Shown here piece after piece: positions 40,666 through 50,274 of a DNA stretch of 64,000 nucleotides. The stretch lies in assembly GCA_022606425.2 (NCBI GenBank), contig JAHDVF020001034.1:744001-808000 (forward strand), read 5' to 3'. The notes below the pieces were generated by a model. That model was not told where the DNA came from and searched no databases. It worked only from the letters and a program-made list of their open reading frames with translations. The position numbers and the translations under genes were made by a program. This DNA is from Lepidostoma basale. Lineage: Eukaryota; Arthropoda; Insecta; Trichoptera; Lepidostomatidae. The stretch's first letter is position 1. Every line of letters begins with the position of its first letter.

Positions 40666-40696
40666 TTGATAATGCCATAGACAGGCGAAACATGTC
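40666..40696 (+). ncRNA. Hammerhead-like core, HH3
   Basis: TTGATAA (consensus CTGANGA), stem II GCC/GGC around ATAGACA, GAAAC and ATGTC with palindromic stem III ACATGT. The first base and G8 are changed, so probably inactive; the architecture is clear. Confidence 0.58.
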
Positions 40697-40719
40697 ATTC
40701 GCATAAAATATAATAAAAC

Positions 40720-40969
40720 TTTTTTTTTTTTTTTTTTATGTACACAACAGGTCGTTTGGACCCAATTACTGTATACAATTTTTATTTTTAGCTATTATAT
40801 TGATTCTCGTGACATGCGATAGGTAGCCAATCTATCGCCATTTTATTGTCACGTGAATTCTACACCAGACCAAAGACAGTGTGACAATCACACTGCCATC
40901 GCCGGGAATCGAACCCAGGACCTTCGGCATGGAAGTTAGAGCTCGTAACCACTCTGCCACGAAGGTCGT
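40720..40969 (-). repeat. SINE1, full-length, inside HH3
   Basis: Minus strand: GACGACCTTCGTGGCAGAG, B-box region GGTTCGATTCCC, complete body, 3' end GTAATTGGGTCCAAACGACC and poly-A (T run 40720-40737). Among the least diverged SINE1 copies here. Confidence 0.93.
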
Positions 40970-41029
40970 CGACTTCTGTACTTCTATAAAATAGACGTTT
41001 TCATTCGTATTCATTATACGAGTACTGTA

Positions 41030-41438
41030 TTCGTATAACGCTAGGTCTATTTCATTTATAATTTATGTATTCGTAGAATATTTTTTAATTATTATTTAAT
41101 GTTTTACTATGCGTTCAAAAGATAGAAAAGTTGAACAAATAAATATTTTCGCCTTACTAGGACAACCGTTTTATTCTGGGAGTTGAAAGTAAATATCACT
41201 AGGAGCACATTTTTACATTATTGGGGCATGGTTTATATACAATTTCAAGCACTACGACAAATCCCAGTACCATATCAATATTGTCGTGATTAAATCCTAG
41301 CTGGAAACGAACGCGTTTTACATTATATTCCAACTCTCTAGCATGCAAGAGTGGTATTATATACCCTGCAAACCCCGGGCGATACGATCACCGACATCAC
41401 TAAGATAACCACTATTGTTCCACAGATCATCACTATGA
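41030..41438. other. Unassigned
   Basis: No recognised feature; 41260-41420 slightly less AT-rich. Confidence 0.4.
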
Positions 41439-41439
41439 A

Positions 41440-41575
41440 GAGGAATTAAACCATGGCCCCGAGTGACCCCGAGTGAATGGGTCAGGGGGCTGGATCAAAG
41501 ATTCTCAATCTCAGATAGAACGTCAACGTCGGGGGGACGTGTCATTACACCAGGGGAAGAAGAAGAAGACGATAT
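41440..41575 (+). mobile_element. RT terminal fragment, GAAGAA tail
   Basis: Contains CCCGAGTGACCCCGAGTG, GGGCTGGATCAAAGATTCTC and ends in CAGGGGAAGAAGAAGAAG, a layout like the other AAG-tailed ends. The coding frame is not clear. Confidence 0.4.
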
Positions 41576-41871
41576 TAATTGTATTTTTCTACTTAAATGT
41601 AAGTATATGTTATTTTATATATCTCGTTTTTTTTCATTCCTTTTTGATTTTCCCTATAAAATACTCAATTATATCCAAATGTTTAGGCAAAATGTTGTAT
41701 GATTGATTATAATTTATTTTCTATATCACGATAATGAAATTTAAATATTTTTAGATAAAATTAAGGCATACACTGTGGAATTTCATAATAACGATTTATT
41801 AATGAATCAAAACAATGTTTTTTTTTCTTTATTATTTTGTATTTAGTGTGCTTCCACTTGTGTTTATGTTC

Positions 41872-41903
41872 GACCGATTTCGGCAACTTGCTGTCATCGT
41901 CTG
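41872..41903 (-). ncRNA. Hammerhead-like core, HH6 left arm
   Basis: Minus strand: CAGACGA, stem II GACAGCAAGTTGCC (partly paired), GAAAT, CGGTC. Two core positions differ from consensus. Confidence 0.52.
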
Positions 41904-41909
41904 GTTCAC

Positions 41910-41941
41910 CCGACGATGGCAGCAAGCTGCAGAAACCGGTC
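41910..41941 (+). ncRNA. Hammerhead-like core, HH6 right arm
   Basis: CCGACGA, stem II GCAGC/GCTGC, GAAAC, CGGTC with stem III ACCGGT and triplet GTC. U4 is C. The mirror arms give a long stem I (GTGTTTATGTTCGA facing TCGAACATAAACAC). Confidence 0.62.
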
Positions 41942-42050
41942 GAACATAAACACAAGTGGAAGCACACTAAATACATAATAAAAAAATTGTAAAAAAATAT
42001 TTTTTTTTGTTTCATTATTTAAATGAACTTCTACCAAGAAATTTCAATTA

Positions 42051-42594
42051 AAAACATTAATTATTTGAATGTTTATCCCATTTTTGAAAAGTAGAAAATT
42101 TAAACAAAATATTTTAATCCAAGCAATGTTTTTTTCCTTTATAATAAAAATCATTTGCCATTTCGCTGATCTAAGTTAGCCGGCCGCCATTCGCGGCGCG
42201 TCCTTCTCTAAGGACGTCATCTGGAATATGAAATATGAGATTTAGATAGATTGCCTGTCGCTGGCTGAAGCGCTCCTCTAATGGAGAATTCCTGGACCAG
42301 TCGAACGGAAAAATATATATTTCATTTGATACTTTCCTCCCTCGGAACCCGCTCGTCTCCTTTGTTTTCTGGCGAATGTTGGCCACACCCGACTGAAACT
42401 TTCTGAAACGTAATATCGCTCATGGCAGACTCTGATCAACTCGCTTTCTAGTTTGATTTGTATTTTAAAATCTTTACGTATTATACCCTTTACAGTCTAG
42501 AGATCTTCACAGCGAATAAGCGTTTTCAATGAAAATACTCTTAAGGTATATTATACGAAAAAAACTAATTCAATACCCTAAAGAGAAAAATCAC
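42051..42594. other. Unassigned; less AT-rich 42165-42420
   Basis: 42165-42420 (TAGCCGGCCGCCATTCGCGG, GGAACCCGCTCGTCTCC) is unlike the repeats. Candidate host DNA; frames have no motif. Confidence 0.4.
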
Positions 42595-43172
42595 ATCAAT
42601 CAAATCAAATCAGATTATTTACTCAAAAGACATTAAACCCAGCATCTTAAAGAGCTCAACTGGCTGAAATGTCCAGAAAGGATACAATACAAGCTTTGCT
42701 GGACAGTCTATAAGACGTTGCATGGAATGGCACCAGCTTATCTATCTGAACTCTGCATCAAGGAGAACCTGAATGCTAGACAGTCTACATTGCGATCAGC
42801 TAAGTCTTCTGCGATCGGTAGATTGACTGTGCCAAAACGCTGTCCAAGCACAAACTTTGGCGACCGAGCCTTCGCGGTAGCCGGCCCTTTAGCCTGGAAC
42901 TATCTTCCAGCAGACCTTAAGTGCATTGAGAATCAATCAGAGTTTAGATCAAGACTCTAAACGCACCTTTTCAAATTATCATTTCCTGACAGGAAGGGCT
43001 GATCGACTTCGTCAGGTGCAGCCCTCATACTAAATCTGTTTATTATTTTTGTTATCGTTATTATTATTATTATTATCGAGTTGATAAAACGGAGCATCTT
43101 CTACAGCGCCCTTGAGATGATTAATTCATAAAAATGGCGCTCTATAAATTATCCAATGTATTATATTATTAT
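42595..43172 (+). mobile_element. L2/CR1-like non-LTR retrotransposon 3' fragment
   Basis: A coding end (see the frame at 42655-42960) followed by a 3' UTR with GGCTGATCGACTTCG, TCAGGTGCAGCCCTC, an ATT run, and GCGCCCTTGAGATGATTAAT. It ends in GCTCTATAAATTATCC and ATT repeats. A short TTGATTTGATT-type Jockey tail (reverse) precedes it at 42600-42625. Confidence 0.85.
42655..42960 (+). pseudogene. L2/CR1-like RT C-terminus
   Basis: Open from HLKELNWLKCPERIQYKLCW through TVYKTLHGMAPAYLSELC, TLRSAKSSAIGRLTVPKRC, FGDRAFAVAGPLAWNYLPAD and FRSRL; a premature stop replaces the next codon before THLF. LxWLxxPERIxYKLC and GDRAFxVAxPxxWNxLP are diagnostic of L2/CR1-type ORF ends. The family is usual in vertebrates and many invertebrates. 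Confidence 0.88.
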
Positions 43173-43174
43173 TA

Positions 43175-43976
43175 TTACAAACAGCATACATGTTTAAGGC
43201 ATCTATTGAGTACAAGACAAATATTATATACATACAACATAATACCATCAAAGCATTAGTGATTGTTCGACATTAGAAAGACAAGATACTTTCTTAAGTC
43301 AAGAGTATTTGTCCCCTGATCGTACTTTCACTAATATGAAAGACGTCGATCTTCGAGGAGACCGCGTTCAACAGACTAATTGCTCTTCCCACATTGTCAC
43401 CAGAAGCAGATTGGTTCTGGCGGCCGGTAGGTAAAACAATCTGTGCTGTCGCTGTCGGAGATATCTATCGGGGACAAATAGACCAACATCCTCCAGTACA
43501 GCCGAGTTCTCGAAGTATCCCCTGATTAATCTAAAGAAATTGGTTATAGATATATGTCCATCTCTTCGAAGCTGTAGAGAATTGGTTCCGAGCTTTCCAA
43601 AAAGAAATGCCGTGGGATAGAGCCACGGATAAGTACCATACTCCCTCATGTAGAGATACCTCAGAATTTTTTTCTGAACCCTCTCCAGCATAACGGAATA
43701 TCTCGCCTCGTGAGGCCTCCATATCACAGAACCACTTTCGAGTCTGCTCCGAGCCAACGCGTTGTACAGGACTCTGAGCACATCGGGATCTCTGAAAACT
43801 CTTCCGGTCCGGACGATGAACCCCAACATCCTCAGAGAAATGTCACAAAACCTCTCGAAATCCTGTGCACGAAAACTCAGCCTACTCTCAATCTCATCTC
43901 GAGATCTCTCATCATAGATACATGTGCTAGTTGCTGGATGTTCATTGTGTATCCATGATATACAGTTCTCAATGCT
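43175..43976 (-). mobile_element. Jockey-like non-LTR retrotransposon 3' fragment
   Basis: Minus strand: coding part 43368-43975 and 3' UTR 43175-43367, with CAAATACTCTTGACTTAAG on the minus strand, CTCAATAGATGCCTTAAAC and an ATT-rich tail. The 3' UTR also occurs alone at 6380 and 24410. Confidence 0.85.
43368..43975 (-). CDS. Jockey-like RT C-terminal region, partial
   Basis: The open frame extends upstream of the internal ATG to a stop at ~43978: SIENCISWIHNEHP, DERSRDEIESRLSFRAQDFE. It then has ISLRMLGFIVRTGRVFRDPD, VLRVLYNALARSRLESGSVI, WRPHEARYSVMLERVQKKIL, RYLYMRE. LGFIxRxxxxF, LYxxLxRSxLExxSxxWxP and LExVQKKxLRY are landmarks of the Jockey-group thumb/C-terminus. The palm with its catalytic aspartates is missing by 5' truncation. 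Confidence 0.9.
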
Positions 43977-44074
43977 CTAGTAAAAGATAATTATAGAAAT
44001 ACGAGTACAAATATCGTGTTTATTTTCTTAACTTCTTCTTCGAATCAATGGCAAGCTAGTTTTACAAAATAAAC

Positions 44075-44690
44075 ACAAACAAACAAACTATCACGCCGTT
44101 TCCCCGCAGGGGTAGGTAAAGAGAATGGACCACCACACTACTATATCCTGACACACCTCTCTAACTTCCTCCACATTCATACAGCGAGTCATACACGCAC
44201 GTCGAGTATTCCGGCTTCTGCCATGACCAACCTTTAAAATTTGATTAATTTGGTCATGTCATGTTTTCCTCGGTCTACCTCGACTCCGTACTCCGTTTAC
44301 ATCATTAACGTATACTTTCTTAACCATTCTTTCTCCACCCATGCGTTCCATATGTCCGAACCATCTCAGCGATCCTTTCATAATTTTTTTCATAATACCT
44401 TCTTTCGCTCTACATTCCTTTATAATATCAGCATTCGAGATTCTGTCGTATATCGTTTTACGTTTTAGGGACCTCGTCTCTATTGCATTTATTCTGCTTT
44501 CATCCTAATTTTGCCAGTTCCATGCTTCGCTTCCACACATTAGGGTTGGGACCAGAACTCCATTGTGAACTCCATTGGCCGTTTTCGCTTTTATTGATAG
44601 ATTCTTGTTTCCAATAACTATTCTTAAAGCTCCATTCACTTTGTTACCCGCACCAACCCTTCTTTCGACGTCACTATTTGATGTACACTT
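44075..44690 (-). mobile_element. RTE-B copy with (GTTT)n tail
   Basis: Minus strand: VGAGNKVNGALRIVIGNKNL, VLVPTLMCGSEAWNWQN, IRDEVPKT-type block with stops, KKVYVNDVNGVRSRGRPRKT, QILKVGHGRSRNTRRACMTR, CMNVEEVREVCQDIVVWWSI. The tail at the left is GTTTGTTTGTTTG-type instead of TTAG. It is frame-broken in places. Confidence 0.85.
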
Positions 44691-45304
44691 TATTTTATAA
44701 ATTTGTAAATCGCATATTTTTCTAACGTTTTGTGTATGTCCTTACTTTGTATTGAAGCAAGTAGCTTGGATAGGCCGATAATTTAAAGCCGTAAACAGAT
44801 ACATAAATGTATTACATAAGAAATGATAAAACCATGCTGTTTCTTCAATTCCAATCCAATTCCAACTTCTATAACCATTAATTTCTATTATTTCAGATCA
44901 ATTTGTTATCAAGTATACTTAATTTAAGCAACGCTCGATAGTTGACTCCCACGTTTTGCACAAAAACAATTTAAAATGACATCATGCACATCGAACCACG
45001 TAACATACCTCCGAGTAAGAGGTAATAACCACGATACCGTGTTCCATTCGACGATAGCAAGCTGACAATATCGCGGATTGTTCGTAAATTCCTATTCGTA
45101 CGACTTTCTAAAAAGGTTTGAAAATAAACAATACAATGTAAAAATTCTTAGGTCACATGTCAGAACTTATCAGGGACCCCAATCGCTGGTTTTCTGTGTG
45201 CGAGTAAGTACCTACTCGATTCCTCAACATGTTTAATCTACACGTGAATGCGTATACTCTGTTTATTTCGAAATGTGCAACTATCTTCTTAACTAAAATT
45301 AACT
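44691..45304. other. Unassigned
   Basis: 44930-45080 (CGAACCACGTAACATACC, GTTCCATTCGACGATAGC) is less AT-rich; no motif or repeat is seen. Confidence 0.4.
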
Positions 45305-45372
45305 AACATTTGCGAAATGTATACTTATATCTGTATACGTATACAGATATAAGTATACATTTCGCAAATGTT
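45305..45372. repeat. Perfect 68-bp palindrome without spacer
   Basis: 45305-45338 is the exact reverse complement of 45339-45372; the centre is TATAC/GTATA. No target duplication or known element flanks it. Confidence 0.95.
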
Positions 45373-45411
45373 TGTAAATGTTCTGGTCAATTCTTTGGCG
45401 TATAAAATAGG

Positions 45412-45815
45412 AGTGTTACTCCAGGCGACTTCTAAACAGTGCGCTAGGAGGCGGTAGCCTCTTCGCATTATGTTAATAAAGTAGTTTGCTAAATGCTAAA
45501 AACAATCATTCTTCATAGATGGCGTTAGTGGGTGGATTGTATAGATTAATCTTAAAAAAATAATTAGTACAATCAAATCTACATAGATGGCTAACTGGAA
45601 CTGACACGTGAAGATAGGTATGGATTTGGAGTATATATACAACTTCCAAAAATGTATCATGCATGATCATAATAACAATGGTGGAATGGGGAATGTTGTA
45701 ATTACATAAAGCGTGCGCTTAACCCAACCAATGACAGGTCATAAGTCCTGTAAACACCTTGATCATCCATATTCAGTTTCCAGTTTGTTTCTTCGTCTCT
45801 ATTGAGATACAATTA
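45412..45815 (+). repeat. Repeat Z copy 4, uninterrupted
   Basis: CAGGCGACTTCTAAACAGTG, CGGTAGCCTCTTCGCATT, TTCATAGATGGCGTTAGTG, ACAACTTCCAAAAATGTATC, AAGCGTGCGCTTAACCCAAC, to CGTCTCTATTGAGATACAAT. It serves as the empty-site reference for the insertion in copy 1. Confidence 0.8.
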
Positions 45816-45846
45816 AAAAAATTAAAATTAACTAACTAACAATCAC

Positions 45847-46075
45847 GTATTACGAACGCGAAAGTCATAATATTTCAGAATTTGAAATCATTTTATATTC
45901 GTGGATTAATAAACTGATACGTACTTTATATATACTTTAGTATAATCAGGATGCTATCATAAGTATAAACAAAACATGGGATATACATAATCTTTCCTTT
46001 GATATATGATCGGCTTTTGAAACGAAGTATGGTTAATCGTTTTTTTTATATGAAAAATTCTAAATAATCTATTTA
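45847..46075 (-). repeat. Repeat Y, inverted duplicate of 55517-55744
   Basis: About 230 bp nearly identical in opposite orientation to 55517-55744, e.g. ATTACGAACGCGAAAGTCA, CATTTTATATTCGTGGATTA, ATGCTATCATAAGTATAAAC. Only two copies in the window; no coding capacity or known family. Confidence 0.85.
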
Positions 46076-46082
46076 TTTACAC

Positions 46083-46440
46083 TAACTTACCCTCACGCCG
46101 TCTCCCCGAAGGGTTAGGCAGAAAGAATGGACTGCCACACTTTTCTTTCCTGACATATTTCTCTCGCTTCCTCAACATTCATACATCGTGTCATGCACGC
46201 GCGTCGATTTCTATGACTCCTCACATGGCCGACATTAATTATTTGATTTATTTGATCGTGCCACGTTTTCCTCGGTCTTGCTCTATTTCTGGTTCCATTT
46301 ACATCGTTAACATATAATTTTGTTTACCATTCTTTCTTCATTCATTATTTCCATGTGTCCAAACCATCTTAATGATCCTTTCATTATTTTGTTCATAACA
46401 CTATCATTCGCACCGCATTCACTTTTTACTTTTTAATATT
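46083..46440 (-). mobile_element. RTE-A copy
   Basis: Minus strand: SECGANDSVMNKIMKGSLRW, FGHMEIMNEERMV, a one-base change after it, then KLYVNDVNGTRNRARPRKTW, MSAMxx-type NVGHVRS, CMNVEEAREICQERKVWQSI, AYPFGETA-like end with TAAG tail. 5' end at ~46440 abuts the next inverted copy. Confidence 0.87.
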
Positions 46441-46457
46441 ACTTGCTTAACATATGA

Positions 46458-46770
46458 TGATCTTCGTGGCAGAGTGGAAAGAGCTTTGACTGATGGTATT
46501 TGAAATAATGGTAAAAAAAGTATATCTTAACGATGTAAATGGAATTAGAAATAGAGGTAGATCGAGGAAAACGTGGCACGATCAAATAAATCAATTGTTG
46601 AATGTCGGCCACGTGTGGAGTCAGAGAAATCGACGCGCAAGCATTACACGATGTACGAATTTTGAGGAAACGAGAGAAATATGTCAGGAAAGAAAAGTGT
46701 GGCAGTCCATTCTTTCTGCCTACCCCTTTGGGGAGACGACGTGATGGTTAGTTAGTTAGTTAGTTTTTGG
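46458..46770 (+). mobile_element. SINE1 head fused to RTE-A 3' end
   Basis: 46458-46495 reads TGATGATCTTCGTGGCAGAG, TGGAAAGAGC, the SINE1 A-box head. It is followed directly by RTE-A from MVKKVYLNDVNGIRNRGRSR onward to SAYPFGETT and a (TTAG)n tail. The coding frame 46493-46744 (83 residues) is open. The head was either copied as a chimera or is a pre-existing fragment. Confidence 0.8.
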
Positions 46771-47835
46771 AATAAAACCAATAGGGTATAAAAAATCCTA
46801 ATATATCATTACAATTATTTTTGTGTATTATACATGTCTATTTAATAAATGGCTATTTTTATTTATTTATGTTTAATCAATTAAAACTTCATTTTGTAAA
46901 TGTTTGAAAATTTAAAAACAGTTTTTTTGTTATCAACCTTTTAATCGAACGTAGTTTAAAAATCTTGATTCAAAGGCGTTGTTCAGACCTATTCAATAAA
47001 CACAATCAAAATGCCTTTTGCATTTAAGTGGGGACTTAAGCCTATACACGTTCACATTCAATTACTATCCTACACGACCACCGCATTACCTCACGGGCAG
47101 AGGCGATTCGTGATCTTGTGAAAGCGCCATGCCGAAATCTTATATATCTATCAATTATCTTTCTTCACTATAACCTCTAAATAAAAGCGTTTTATTTTTC
47201 TTCTAAAATTCAACGCAGACCCGGGACATGCGTTATCATTTTCTAGCTCTTTTGCTTTTTAATAATGAAAAAATAACTAATAAAATTATGATATTGAGTA
47301 AGAGGCACTTTTTGTGAGTTATAGATAAAAGTGATAATATTTTAAATCAATTAACTTAAAAAATAAAAACCATCGACAAGCGCTTACAAAAACCATCAAA
47401 GAAGACAAACATTCACGGACAACGGCTCAGATCCCGAAAGAAACATGAGAAATATTTGTCTCTCTTGCACTCGCGAATATAGAAGTGGCAAGAAAGAGAT
47501 TTTTACAATATGATTAAGAGATATTTAAGTTATTAAAAGCAATGTGTACTGGCTACGCATCATCGGTAATTAAAGGTTCACCTAACCCATCGAAACCTGT
47601 TTGAGGTTATGTATGGATTAATTCGTGTTAAACTCTATATTAATAGATTTTACCCACAGAAAAACTAAGTGTTTCTAATTCCTACCCATAATTTACTGTA
47701 AATGATTTAAAATGTTCATAATTTCAATGAGCAGCTAGCAGTATTGTACAAGTTACAAGACTCACTTGTCGATTCCTCAACGTCAAAATTTACTTGTAGA
47801 ATCATGAGGTGTAAATAATTTACTTTGTTTATACC
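46771..47835. other. Unassigned; less AT-rich 47040-47130
   Basis: 47040-47130 (CACGACCACCGCATTACC, TCACGGGCAGAGGCG) and 47370-47480 have ordinary composition. No known repeat or motif-bearing frame. Confidence 0.4.
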
Positions 47836-47839
47836 ACTT

Positions 47840-48304
47840 TTTAATTTAAAAAATATTAAAATCCACGACATGTTTCGGAGGATACTTCCATCTGCAGGTG
47901 TAAAAATATAACAAAAACTAAACAAAGAAAGACTAATAAAAAACGCATTTAAAATTCGATACAATAATTCAAATTTAAAAATTAACCTGGGCTATTTGTT
48001 ATAAGTAGGTACTAACTTTTTTTTTTTAACATTAATAAATAATAAATAATATTAAATATAATAATTCAGGACGATAATATAATTTAGAAAAAATTGTTAT
48101 TTAGAAAAAACATACATTTGAAAATACATAATTTATATAGAAATTAATAAATGATTAATTTGCATTTGATTGGGAATGGGAGGTTGGGAGTTGAATGTAG
48201 ACAAAGTATTCAAGGAGAAAGGAGTAAAAGGAGGAATAGATTATTAATTATATTTTCACCCTTAGTATATTACTATGGAATTCCACAATGTTAATGCCTT
48301 AACT
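47840..48304 (-). repeat. HH5 hammerhead element, long form
   Basis: Shares CTCCCATTCCCAATCAAAT, AAATGCGTTTTTTATTAGTC and TTCTTTGTTTAGTTTTTG (minus strand) with 29180-29540. The hammerhead is near the 3' end (47867). The module TACTATGGAATTCCACAATG lies on the plus strand at the other end (48271-48290). Confidence 0.78.
47867..47897 (-). ncRNA. Hammerhead-like core, HH5
   Basis: Minus strand: CTGCAGA (A6 changed), stem II GGAAG/CCTCC (one mismatch) around TAT, GAAAC, ATGTC with stem III ACATGT. Stem II closes better here than at 25426. Confidence 0.6.
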
Positions 48305-48645
48305 TTCAAGTGTAAATAATTATTTAAAAGTAGATCACCAAATATAAAAATAACATTAAAAAACGATACATAGAAAATTTTGTTTTGTGTTAGCGTGATT
48401 TCACTTTTCACGAACTGCACTGTGCTAAAATGATAGGACGTCTCGTAATGCCTTGGAAATAAAACCTCTACCGATATGACACTACACGGCTGCTTGAACC
48501 TTTATGGGGCAAAGTCAGTTCCTACGCTGGTAAGTGCTTCTTTGTAAGCTGATCTTGCGAGTGAAAGATACACACTGATAACAAATTATTTCTTTACTGC
48601 CATAATGTCATCCGTTCTATTTTCAGAATGTAACTCAAGTATTAT
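48305..48645. other. Unassigned
   Basis: 48400-48560 is less AT-rich; no motif or repeat is recognised. Confidence 0.4.
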
Positions 48646-48647
48646 TT

Positions 48648-48930
48648 CGCAACAACAACAAACCGTTTCCCCGCAGGGATAGGCAGAAAGAATGGACCGC
48701 CACACTACTCTATCCTGGCAAACCTCTCTAGTTTCTTCCACATTCATACAACGAGTCATACACGCACGTCGATTCCTCCGACTTCTAATATGACCAACCT
48801 TTAAAATTTGATTAATTTGGTCATGCCATGTTTTCCTCGGTCTGCCTCGACTTCGTACCCCATTTAAATCATGAAGTATACTATCTTAACCATTCTTTCT
48901 CCATCCATGCGTTCCATATGTCGCAATGAA
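48648..48930 (-). mobile_element. RTE-B fragment with (TTG)n tail
   Basis: Minus strand: ERMDGERMVKIVYFM-like start, MGYEVEADRGKHGMTKLIKF in shifted frame, RRACMTRCMNVEETREVCQD and a GTTTGTTGTTGTTG tail. Decayed. Confidence 0.78.
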
Positions 48931-49056
48931 GATAATCCCAAATTTACTTCAACGGAAAATTGTTTTATTATGTTAAATTTAGTTTCATAATATTAAAGTG
49001 CAGTCTCACGATGTTTAAATACACAGTTTCATTATATTAAAATGCACAGTTTCTTC

Positions 49057-50078
49057 GGAGAGTGCGGACGAATTAAAAGTCTTGGTGTCGAGAATGTATG
49101 AAGTATGCAAGTCAAATGATTTAATGATGAATGTCGGAAAGTCAAAGGTGATGGTTTTTTAAAGAGAGGAGCAAACGATAGTTTGTAATATAAGTGTGAA
49201 CGAAGAGAGCTTGGAACAGGTGAGGGAATTTGTGTATTTAGGTAACATGTTCACAGCAGATGGCCGAACGGATAGTGACGTCGAAAGAAGGAAAAGAAGT
49301 GGTAAGAGCTCTGATTCCCATTCCGAAGGTTCTGGGTTCGATTCCCGGCGATGGCAGTGTGATTGTCACACTGTCTTCGGTCTGGCGTAGTATTCTCGTG
49401 ACAATAAAATGGCGATAGATTAGCTACCTGTCACATGTCACGAGAATCAATATATCAGCTTAAACAAATTGTATACTGTAATTGGGTTCAAACGACCTGT
49501 TGTATACGTAAAAAAAAAAAAAAAAAAAAAAAAAGGGTTGATGCGGGTAACAAAGTAATGGAGCTTTCAGAATAGTTATTGCAAAGAAGAATCTATCAAT
49601 GGAAGCGAAAAAGACTGTTCACAGTGGAGTTCTGGTCCCGAAGAAGGATGAAAGCAGAATAAATGCGGTAAAGATGAGGTCCCTAAGACGTATGTGTGGT
49701 AGAACAATATACGACAGAATCTCAAATGCTGATATAAGAAAGGAATGTAGTGCGGAAGAAGGTATTTTGAACAAAATTATGAAAAATGATGGTTTCGGAC
49801 ATATGGAACGCATGGATAGAGAAAGAATGGTTAAGAAAGTATACGTTAATGATGTAAATGGAGTACGGAGTCGAGGCAGACCGAGGAAAACATGGCATGA
49901 CCAAATTAATCAAATTTTAAAGGTTGGTCATGTGAGAAGTCGGAGAAATCGACGTGAATGTATGACTCGTTGTATGAATGTGGAGGAAGCTAGAGAAGTT
50001 TGAATAGAGTAGTGTGGCGGTCCATTCTCCTTGCCTACCCCTTTGGAGAAACGGCGTGATTATTTTGTTTGTTTGTGT
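49057..50078 (+). mobile_element. RTE-B copy with 12-bp TSD, split by SINE1
   Basis: Flanked by CACAGTTTCTTC at 49045-49056 and 50079-50090. Coding: ESADELKVLVSRMYEVCKS, MNVGKSKVMVF, VREFVYLGNMFTADGRTDSD; then SINE1 (49300-49534); then VDAGNKVMELSE and the frame 49599-50003 with RINAVKMRSLRRMCGRTIYD, GFGHMERMDRERMVKKVYVN, RGRPRKTWHDQINQILKVGH, CMNVEEAREV. The tail is TTTTGTTTGTTTG. Confidence 0.93.
49300..49534 (+). repeat. SINE1 inside RTE-B
   Basis: Begins within the tRNA-like head (GTGGTAAGAGCTCTGATTCC), with GGGTTCGATTCCCGG, full body, GTAATTGGGTTCAAACGACC and 25 A residues. The long pure A tail indicates recent insertion; the 5' end lacks the first ~12 bp of the head. Confidence 0.92.
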
Positions 50079-50274
50079 CACAGTTTCTTCAATATATTTA
50101 AAGTGCACAGTTTCATAATGTTAAAGTGCACAGTTTCACGATGTTTTACAATGTTAAAATGCAAAACTTCATTATGTTCACGCGCACAGTTTCGTTATGT
50201 TAAAGTGCACAGTTTCGCATTATTTAATTACACATCCATAAAACCAATATTATTTAATTATCAAGTTAATTATC

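Larger units (their letters stand above)
40555..41025. repeat. HH3 palindromic element split by SINE1
   Basis: Left arm ATACGAATGAATATGTTTGC, GCTAGAAGTTTTTTTATATT; right arm ATAAAATATAATAAAACT (40703-40720) and, after SINE1, TTCTATAAAATAGACGTTTT. SINE1 therefore inserted into the right arm. Confidence 0.8.
41761..42050. repeat. HH6 fold-back element, two cores
   Basis: Arms TATTTAGTGTGCTTCCACTT, GTGTTTATGTTCGACC and complements. The left end is the reverse module TTAAGGCATACACTGTGG; the right end is AAATGAACTTCTACCAAG, the reverse of the word that precedes the 30640 copy. Confidence 0.85.
48960..50235. repeat. ~23-bp minisatellite interrupted by RTE-B
   Basis: Units of the type GTGCACAGTTTCATAATGTT, AAA occur at 48975-49056 and again at 50079-50235 (eight or so units in all, degenerate). 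The RTE-B insertion separates the two blocks. Confidence 0.85.

Noticed and set aside
49057..50078. LTR retrotransposon or retroviral element
   Set aside because: The coding blocks, microsatellite tails and 5' truncation fit non-LTR elements. No paired LTRs, primer binding site, protease or integrase were seen anywhere in the window.
48960..50235. CRISPR-like array
   Set aside because: The ~23-bp units are contiguous and degenerate without unique spacers; this is a minisatellite in a eukaryotic context.
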